Positions 58,929 through 64,000 of a stretch of DNA of 64,000 nt are shown here, one piece after another. Origin of the DNA: Gp1-AA122 sp036378535 (lineage in GTDB: Bacteria > Acidobacteriota > Terriglobia > Terriglobales > Acidobacteriaceae); NCBI GenBank assembly GCA_036378535.1, contig DASUWH010000065.1, positions 1 through 64,000 of the forward strand, written 5' to 3'. Every line of letters begins with the position of its first letter. The stretch's first letter is position 1. The position numbers and the translations under genes are program-made. Below the pieces are notes generated by a model. The model did no database searches, was not told the origin of the DNA, and saw only the letters and a list, made by a program, of their open reading frames with translations.

Positions 58929-59726
58929 TCAGGCGGGCTTGCGGCCGGAAAGGTTCAGACGCCAGTAATCGAGCTCAAAAGGCGGATCGTCTTGGGCAGC
59001 CTGCCCGGTCAGGTCGTGCATGAATTCCTGCCGCGTGCCCTCATCGGCAAGGTGCTCCAGAAAGCGGTGCAGGATTACCTTGCTGGCAAATTCCGAGAAC
59101 TGTGTTTCGTTTTCGAAACGTGTCGGTGCGGGCTCAAGGCTGGTTTCGACCTCTGCGAATCCCGCGGCTCGCAGCCGATCGGCAGTGGTCTGCGGATCGG
59201 CATAGACCCAGGCATGCTTGTAATTGCCGACGTGCCGGGCATACCGGGGGCTTCTTTCCAGCGCAGCCACGCGCCCGAGGAAGCGATCCAGATTACCTGC
59301 GCCACCGCACTGCGCCACCAGCCAGCCGCCGGAACGCAGCGCGCGATAAAGACTACGAAACAGGAGGTCGTGGTCCGGAACCCAGTGAAAGGCTGCCGTG
59401 CTGAAGATGCCGTCGAACGTATCATCGAAAGGAAGTTGCTGCAGATCGGCAGCGGCGAAGGCGGCGCGCGTCTGAAAGCGGGGTGCGAGATTCTCGCGCG
59501 CAGTGCGCAACATGTTCTCCGAGAGGTCGACCCCAACCACGCGCCCCCGCGGTAATGCGGCGAGCAACTCGGCGGTAAGTTTACCGGTGCCGCAGCCGGC
59601 ATCAAGCACGTTTTCATCGCCACGCAGGGACACCCGGTCGAGCACCTTTTTGCCCCAGCGGAATTGCGGCCCTGAGATGCGGTCGTATGCGGAGGAATCC
59701 CACTCGCGGGATTTGGATGGAGTCAT
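58929..59726 (-). CDS. class I SAM-dependent methyltransferase
   Basis: 265 aa. Seen: SAM motif I NVLDAGCGTGKLTAELL (about residues 37-53), motif II VVGVDLSENMLRTARENL, AAFAAADLQQLPFDDTFDGIFSTAAFHWVPD (landmark D-h-Q and F-D) and FRSLYRALRSGGWLVAQCGG. The N-terminal W-D-S-S-A-Y-D-R-I-S-G-P-Q and the H-W-V-P-D block are those of the trans-aconitate 2-methyltransferase-like group. The substrate is not certain. Divergent from the hemerythrin gene. Confidence 0.88.
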   Translation of the reverse strand: MTPSKSREWDSSAYDRISGPQFRWGKKVLDRVSLRGDENVLDAGCGTGKLTAELLAALPRGRVVGVDLSENMLRTARENLAPRFQTRAAFAAADLQQLPFDDTFDGIFSTAAFHWVPDHDLLFRSLYRALRSGGWLVAQCGGAGNLDRFLGRVAALERSPRYARHVGNYKHAWVYADPQTTADRLRAAGFAEVETSLEPAPTRFENETQFSEFASKVILHRFLEHLADEGTRQEFMHDLTGQAAQDDPPFELDYWRLNLSGRKPA

Positions 59727-59840
59727 TCGTTGGTCCTGCTATTCAGAATAACCCAGAGGGAAGCTAAAGCCTGCCTCCACAGTTGCCGATATAGACGTCG
59801 CAGGAGCAAATCCCGCAATTTGCCTGGCTGGAGGTATGCT

Positions 59841-60248
59841 GTGGCGCTCGTCACCTGGGATCAAACCTATAGTGTCAAAGTTCAGAGTTGCGATTCCGAA
59901 CATCAGAAACTCTTTTCCCTGATCAACAAGCTGCACGATGCGATGAAATCAGGCCAAGGCCGCACCGTCCTCGCCGAGATCGTGCGTGAACTCGAAAAGT
60001 ACACGCAAACACATTTTCTGGCGGAAGAGGCCTTGCTGCAGAAGACGCAATACCCGCGACTGAATGATCAGCGCTTACAGCATCAGAAATTCGTCGGAGA
60101 GGTGAAGAAGTTTCGCGAGAACCTGGACAAAGGCGTAGCCGGCGATTCCATCTCGGTACTCACTTTCTTGAAGGATTGGCTCTCCAAGCACATCAAGCAA
60201 ACCGACACGTTGTACTCGGAACACCTGAACTCGCACGGAATTCATTGA
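59841..60248 (+). CDS. bacteriohemerythrin
   Basis: 135 aa from a GTG start. GGAGG lies seven bases upstream of GTG 59841, and this start gives the normal length and N-terminus (V-T-W-D-Q-T-Y-S-V). Seen: the diiron-ligand pattern DSEHQKLFSLINKLHDAM (H in S-E-H-Q-K), THFLAEEALLQ (H and E), LQHQKFVGEV (H) and HIKQTD (H and D). It binds O2 and may deliver or sense oxygen in the cytoplasm. Its stop overlaps the end of the cystathionine synthase gene on the other strand by 7 bp. Confidence 0.94.
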   Translation: MALVTWDQTYSVKVQSCDSEHQKLFSLINKLHDAMKSGQGRTVLAEIVRELEKYTQTHFLAEEALLQKTQYPRLNDQRLQHQKFVGEVKKFRENLDKGVAGDSISVLTFLKDWLSKHIKQTDTLYSEHLNSHGIH

Positions 60249-61411
60249 GCGGGTGCGAGAGTCTTCAGCGCCTTATCGAGATCGGCGATGATGTCGGCCA
60301 CGTCTTCGATGCCGACCGAGATGCGCACCATGCCGTCGGTGATGCCGATGGCGGCTCTTCCCTTCTCCCCCAATGCGGCATGCGTCATCGTGGCAGGATG
60401 AGAGATAAGAGTCTCAACGCCGCCGAGGGATTCGCCCAGAGCGCACACCCGTACATTCTTTAGCAGCTTTTTCGCGTTGGCCAGCGACCCCGTCTCGAAG
60501 GTGATCATCGATCCGAAGCCGCTCATCTGTTGTTGCGCCAACTTGTGTTGCGGATGGCTCGGCAGTCCGGGGTAAAAGACCTTCTGTACCTTCTTATGTT
60601 TTGACAGGAACTCGGCGACCGCTCGGCCGTTCTTATCGTGCTGCTCCATGCGAACGGCTAGCGTTTTGACCCCCCGCAGAACCAGCCAGCACTCAAAGGG
60701 CGACAGGATCGCGCCTGCGGCCTTCTGGATAAATCCAAACTGCTCGGCGTGCTCCGCCGTCGTGCAAACTATGACCCCGCCCAGCCCGTCGCTGTGACCA
60801 TTCAGGAATTTCGTGGTGGAATGCACCACCAGGTCGGCGCCCAGCGCTATGGGCTTCTGAAAATATGGCGACATAAAAGTGTTGTCGACGACCAGTTCCA
60901 CTCTTTTGCGGCGGCAGACTTGTGACACGGCACGCAGATCCGTAAGTGTCATGAGCGGGTTGGTGGGCGTCTCGACATAGACCATGCGCGTATTCTTGCG
61001 GATTGCGCGCTCCACCTGCTCCGCCTCCGACGTGTTCACGTACGTGAATTCGAGACCATAATTAGTCAGGACCTGGTTGAACAGGCGCGGCACGCCCCCA
61101 TAGAGATCGTTGCCGCAGACCACGTGGTCGCCGGATTTGAAACGCGTGCAGAGCGCATTAATGGCCGCCATGCCGCTGGCAAAGACTCGCGAAGCCGTGC
61201 CGCCTTCCAGCGCCGCCAGGTTCTCCTCCAGACGCGTGCGCGTGGGATTGGAGACGCGGGAATACTCGTAGCCTTTATTTTTCCCGAGCTCTTCCTGAAG
61301 ATAAGTGGAAGTCGGATAGATGGGCACGCCAATCGAGCCAGTAAGAGGGTCGGCCTCCTGGCCGACATGAATGGCGCGCGTAGCGAAACCGGATTCGCGT
61401 TGGTTCGGCAT
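60242..61411 (-). CDS. cystathionine gamma-synthase/gamma-lyase-type PLP enzyme
   Basis: 389 aa of the Cys/Met metabolism PLP family. Seen: IHVGQEADPLTGSIGVPIYPTST (about residues 14-36), YEYSRVSNPTRTRLEENLAALEGG, FASGMAAINAL, VETPTNPLMTLTDLRAVS, VVDNTFMSPYFQKPI and HSTTKFLNGHSDGLGG with Lys201 as the PLP lysine. The T-R-A-I-H-V-G and S-R-x-x-N-P-T-R form is that of MetB/MccB enzymes. The cysteine-synthase-family gene lies 109 bp upstream on the same strand, the pairing seen in reverse transsulfuration (MccA-MccB type). Good GGAG ribosome binding site. Confidence 0.92.
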   Translation of the reverse strand: MPNQRESGFATRAIHVGQEADPLTGSIGVPIYPTSTYLQEELGKNKGYEYSRVSNPTRTRLEENLAALEGGTASRVFASGMAAINALCTRFKSGDHVVCGNDLYGGVPRLFNQVLTNYGLEFTYVNTSEAEQVERAIRKNTRMVYVETPTNPLMTLTDLRAVSQVCRRKRVELVVDNTFMSPYFQKPIALGADLVVHSTTKFLNGHSDGLGGVIVCTTAEHAEQFGFIQKAAGAILSPFECWLVLRGVKTLAVRMEQHDKNGRAVAEFLSKHKKVQKVFYPGLPSHPQHKLAQQQMSGFGSMITFETGSLANAKKLLKNVRVCALGESLGGVETLISHPATMTHAALGEKGRAAIGITDGMVRISVGIEDVADIIADLDKALKTLAPAQ

Positions 61412-61428
61412 CTTGCTCCAGAAAAATC

Positions 61429-61515
61429 AGTCGTTGGTTATTGGTCGTGAGTCATTGGCGAATTGGAATTGAGTTTCGGGGCGTTGCCAACAACTAACGA
61501 CCAAAGACCAACGAC
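61429..61515. repeat. inverted pair of CCAACGACC-family repeats
   Basis: An inverted copy (61429-61460; GTCGTTGGTTATTGGTCG) and a direct copy (61483-61515; CTAACGACCAAAGACCAACG) lie 22 bp apart in opposite orientation and could fold into a hairpin. They fill the gap between the cystathionine synthase start (61411) and the cysteine synthase stop (61520), ending 5 bp from the latter. Confidence 0.6.
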
Positions 61516-61519
61516 GCTC

Positions 61520-62473
61520 CTAAATTCCGCCTTCAAAAATTTTCTTCGACAGATATCTCTCCGCCGAGTCGGGAATCATGGTGACCACGCGCTTCCCTGT
61601 TCCAAGCCTGCTTGCTACTTGGATTGCGGCATAGACGTTAGCGCCGCCGCTGGAACCGGCGAGGACGCCTTCTCCGGCGGCTAAATCCTTTACCATGCCG
61701 AATGCCTGGGGATCGGTGACCATCAATATTTCGTCGCACACGCTCCGGTCAAAGTTTCCGGGAATGAAGCTCGCGCCGATTCCTTCAACCTTGTGTTTAC
61801 CGGGCTTGCCTCCTCCGAGGACCGATCCCTGCGTCTCGACCGCGACTGTGAAAACTTTCGGCAATCGCTCCTTCATGAAGCGCGCAATGCCGGTGAAGGT
61901 GCCTGCGGTTCCAGAGCCGATGACTATAGCGTCGATCCGCCCTTCCATCTGATCAAAGATCTCGCGAGCGGTGGTTTCGTAGTGATAGTCGGGGTTGGCG
62001 GGATTGTCGAACTGCGCCGCCATGAAGGCCTGGGAATTTGCGGCGGTGAACGCTTTGGCCTGATTGATGGCGCCTTGCATGCCCTCGGAATCCGGGGTGC
62101 GAATCACCTCGGCGCCGAGGGCTCGCATGATCATGACTTTTTCTTCCGAAAATCTCTCCGGCACGAAAAGCCGGACGCGATACCCGCGATTCACGCCGAT
62201 CAGGGCAAGGCCGATGCCGGTATTGCCCGCGGTAGCTTCCACAATGATTGAACCGGGACGAAGGCGGCCCTCTTCTTCCGCCCGCTTGATCATGCCGATG
62301 GCGGCACGGTCTTTGACACTGCCACCCGGGTTCAAATATTCCAGCTTGGCGAACACGTCAGCGACCCCGGCTGGAACCACCTTCTTCAGTTGCAGGATCG
62401 GGGTTTCGCCGACGAGCTGGGTGATGTCGTCGGTCACGCGGAGACGGGCGCTCTCGATCGTTTTTGTGCGCAC
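61520..62473 (-). CDS. cysteine synthase/cystathionine beta-synthase family PLP enzyme
   Basis: About 317 aa from GTG at 62473. The frame extends to 62644 but the upstream part overlaps the next gene. GTG at 62437 is an alternative start. Neither has a strong ribosome binding site, so the start is uncertain. Seen: VTDDITQLVGETPILQL, YLNPGGSVKDRAA (PLP Lys54 from GTG 62473), VEATAGNTGIGLALIG, SGTAGTFTGIARFMKE, GIGASFIPGNFD and AGSSGGANV. It fits OAS sulfhydrylase (CysK) or the cystathionine beta-synthase-like MccA. No CBS regulatory domain is present. Pairing with the downstream gamma-synthase/lyase favours a transsulfuration role. Confidence 0.88.
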   Translation of the reverse strand: MRTKTIESARLRVTDDITQLVGETPILQLKKVVPAGVADVFAKLEYLNPGGSVKDRAAIGMIKRAEEEGRLRPGSIIVEATAGNTGIGLALIGVNRGYRVRLFVPERFSEEKVMIMRALGAEVIRTPDSEGMQGAINQAKAFTAANSQAFMAAQFDNPANPDYHYETTAREIFDQMEGRIDAIVIGSGTAGTFTGIARFMKERLPKVFTVAVETQGSVLGGGKPGKHKVEGIGASFIPGNFDRSVCDEILMVTDPQAFGMVKDLAAGEGVLAGSSGGANVYAAIQVASRLGTGKRVVTMIPDSAERYLSKKIFEGGI

Positions 62474-62528
62474 CTTACAGAGTACGGAACTGAGGCGGGC
62501 CGCGTCAATGCAGGCTGTTGCCTCCCGA

Positions 62529-64000
62529 TTACTGTCCAAGTTCCGCCAGCGCGCGTTGCGCCTGCTCGTCATCGGGATGCTCTTGCAACAGTTGCCGCAG
62601 GACAGAGCGGGCCTTTTCCGGATTCGCCTCCACCGCGTAGACACGAGCCAGATTCAGATAAGCCTGGTCAAATTTGGGCGCCACTCGAATGCACTGCTCG
62701 AAGCTGGCAACGGCGTCATCGCGCCGCCCAGTACGCAGATACAGGATCCCGAGATTATTAAGCGCCTCGGGATAGGTGGGACGAAGTTTGAGGGCATTCT
62801 GAAGATATTGGTAGGCAAGATCGGAATCATTGAGCTGCGCAAAGACCATCCCCAGACTGTAATTGGCCTCGGGATCCTCAGGACTGATGCTGACCGCCTG
62901 CTGCAGTACTTTCTGCGCGTCCTGCCATCGCTTCAGCTGGCGATACGCATTCCCCAGATTGACCAGCGCTATGGGATGGTCAGGGCTCACCTGCAGCGCT
63001 TTCTGGAAATCGATTACCGCCTCCTCCGTGCGGCCCTCACGCGCCGCCAGCAGGCCCAGATTATTCCACGCGTTGGGCAGCGTGTCGGGATAACTCGGCT
63101 GCAAGCTGGTGACCCGCTCAAACACGTGTCCCGCTTGGGAATTCTTCTGCTGCTCAAGGTAAACACTTCCCAATCCGTAAAGCGCCTCGGCACTCGCAGG
63201 ATCGTCCTGAAGAGCGCGCTCAAAGTATTCCTCCGCTTGGCCGTAGTATCCGTGCTGGTAGTAAAGCGAACCATAGGACAGATAGTTGCGGCGAAAATCC
63301 GAGCCATTGCTGATGGCCGGAAATGGCAAACCTTTGGCCGCGCGCTCCGTTGGTGTTGACGGAATCTGTCGAACATCCTGCCGTATGTGATCGACGTTGA
63401 TTTCTCCCTGGTATACCTTAACGATCTCAGCATTGCCGTCGAGCAGAAACGCGGTGGGAAGCTCGAGATCGCGGTGGCGATCAAAAAGCTGGCGATAGAG
63501 GATGTTGTAAATGGCGGCCACGTCCGCTGACGTCTCAACAACTGGAAAGCGCAGCGACAACTTGCTCACACGCCCGCCAAGGTTGTCGAGTTCGCCTGCA
63601 TCGTCAACATTCATCCCCAGCACGCGCGCGGGTGACAAGCCCTCGGCCAGACCACTGAGTGCCTGAAGATCGTTCTCCCAACCCTCGGTGCGAGAACTCC
63701 AAAAATAGAGCAAGGCGGGGTTGCCGCGAAATTGCGAAAGGCTTCGCTTCAGACCCTCGCGATCGCCAAGCGAAAAATCTGGAGCGGCAATCGGGGCAAG
63801 CAGCCAGGTCTCAGCTGCAGCCGGAAGTTGAGAGGGGATCGGAATCTCAGTCCCCGCAACAGTCTTGACCAATTCGAAAGCTTCAACGCGGACCGATTCC
63901 GAACCTTCGTCGATCCAGATGCGATGGTTGAACGGGAGATTCTCCAATTGCTGCAGGCGACCACTCGGCCAGTGAATAGAGGCGCGAATCGGTCCCTTGC
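62529..64000 (-). CDS. C-terminal part of an ASPIC/UnbV-TPR protein (runs off the window)
   Basis: At least 490 codons; the 5' end lies beyond 64000. Residues visible at the window edge read I-H-W-P-S-G-R-L-Q-Q-L-E-N-L-P, typical of the ASPIC/UnbV domain that caps FG-GAP/CRTAC1-like propellers. Next comes a thioredoxin-like region (about 60-190 from the edge, APDFSLGDREGLKRSLSQFRGNPALLYFWSSRTEGWENDL) without the CxxC motif, then about eight TPR units. The whole is likely periplasmic. The gene starts upstream, and the cysteine synthase gene follows 55 bp after its stop. Confidence 0.85.
   Translation of the reverse strand, partial: KGPIRASIHWPSGRLQQLENLPFNHRIWIDEGSESVRVEAFELVKTVAGTEIPIPSQLPAAAETWLLAPIAAPDFSLGDREGLKRSLSQFRGNPALLYFWSSRTEGWENDLQALSGLAEGLSPARVLGMNVDDAGELDNLGGRVSKLSLRFPVVETSADVAAIYNILYRQLFDRHRDLELPTAFLLDGNAEIVKVYQGEINVDHIRQDVRQIPSTPTERAAKGLPFPAISNGSDFRRNYLSYGSLYYQHGYYGQAEEYFERALQDDPASAEALYGLGSVYLEQQKNSQAGHVFERVTSLQPSYPDTLPNAWNNLGLLAAREGRTEEAVIDFQKALQVSPDHPIALVNLGNAYRQLKRWQDAQKVLQQAVSISPEDPEANYSLGMVFAQLNDSDLAYQYLQNALKLRPTYPEALNNLGILYLRTGRRDDAVASFEQCIRVAPKFDQAYLNLARVYAVEANPEKARSVLRQLLQEHPDDEQAQRALAELGQ

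Noticed and set aside
62064..63359. 431-codon plus-strand open frame across the cysteine synthase and TPR genes
   Set aside because: It spans two supported genes antisense to it and its composition is Arg/Leu-rich without domain signals.

Overview
The window is about 58-60% GC, gene-dense and circular-chromosome-like (housekeeping genes, one tRNA, no plasmid or phage core genes). The gene content points to an Acidobacteriota bacterium, most likely of the Terriglobia/Koribacter type. This is inferred from protein style, not from a search: a 1200-residue TonB-dependent receptor with an N-terminal carboxypeptidase-regulatory-like domain, GloVer-repeat and choice-of-anchor D exported proteins, an HGH-type pseudokinase, an ASPIC/UnbV-TPR protein and a two-gene RpoE/zinc anti-sigma module.

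Layout. 0.1-3.6 kb: branched-chain aminotransferase, a cystathionine gamma-lyase/synthase-type enzyme and a Gfo/Idh/MocA oxidoreductase. 3.6-13 kb: a carbohydrate-uptake-looking block with the TonB-dependent receptor, a LacI-family regulator (candidate promoter and operator between them), a secreted TPR protein, a GNAT protein and a GH20 hexosaminidase. 13-18 kb: a STAS protein, a UbiA prenyltransferase, a scarred intergenic region next to tRNA-Arg(ACG), and a YncE-propeller/phosphoesterase. 18-28 kb: a phosphate and polyphosphate island (phoU, pstB, pstA, pstC, then CHAD and ppx on the opposite strand, then sixA, ppk1, pstS). Both pst promoter regions carry the same 11-bp-spaced TGTTA direct repeat, a candidate PhoB-type box. 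28-34.4 kb: murI, tonB, ileS, a 0.45-kb tandem repeat block, lspA. 34.4-46 kb: exported surface or periplasmic proteins (kelch, BNR, GloVer-kelch, choice-of-anchor D), a TonB C-terminal protein, PPK2 and a membrane pseudokinase fused to a TonB C-terminal domain. 46-50 kb: a run of unrecognised small proteins and a GT39 glycosyltransferase. 50-57.5 kb: lytic transglycosylase, a GAF-like protein, sigma/anti-sigma pair, a secreted Cys protein, an FtsB-like protein and a phosphohexomutase. 57.5-64 kb: CutA, a secreted Asp/Arg heptad-repeat protein, a methyltransferase, bacteriohemerythrin, a second cystathionine synthase/lyase, a cysteine synthase-family enzyme and the 3' part of an ASPIC/UnbV-TPR gene that runs off the window.

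How they work together. Phosphate import (PstSCAB-PhoU), polyphosphate synthesis (PPK1), polyphosphate use (PPK2, Ppx) and a putative polyphosphate-binding CHAD protein all lie in one 20-kb neighbourhood. A second theme is TonB-energised uptake: one receptor, one full TonB and two other proteins ending in TonB C-terminal domains, but no exbB/exbD in view. A third theme is sulfur amino acid metabolism at both ends of the window.

The most unusual material is the pseudokinase-TonB fusion, the Asp/Arg heptad protein, a STAS protein lacking the phosphorylatable serine, the tandem and dispersed intergenic repeats that abut start and stop codons, and the shared Pho-box-like elements. No CRISPR array, restriction system, insertion sequence or biosynthetic gene cluster was seen.
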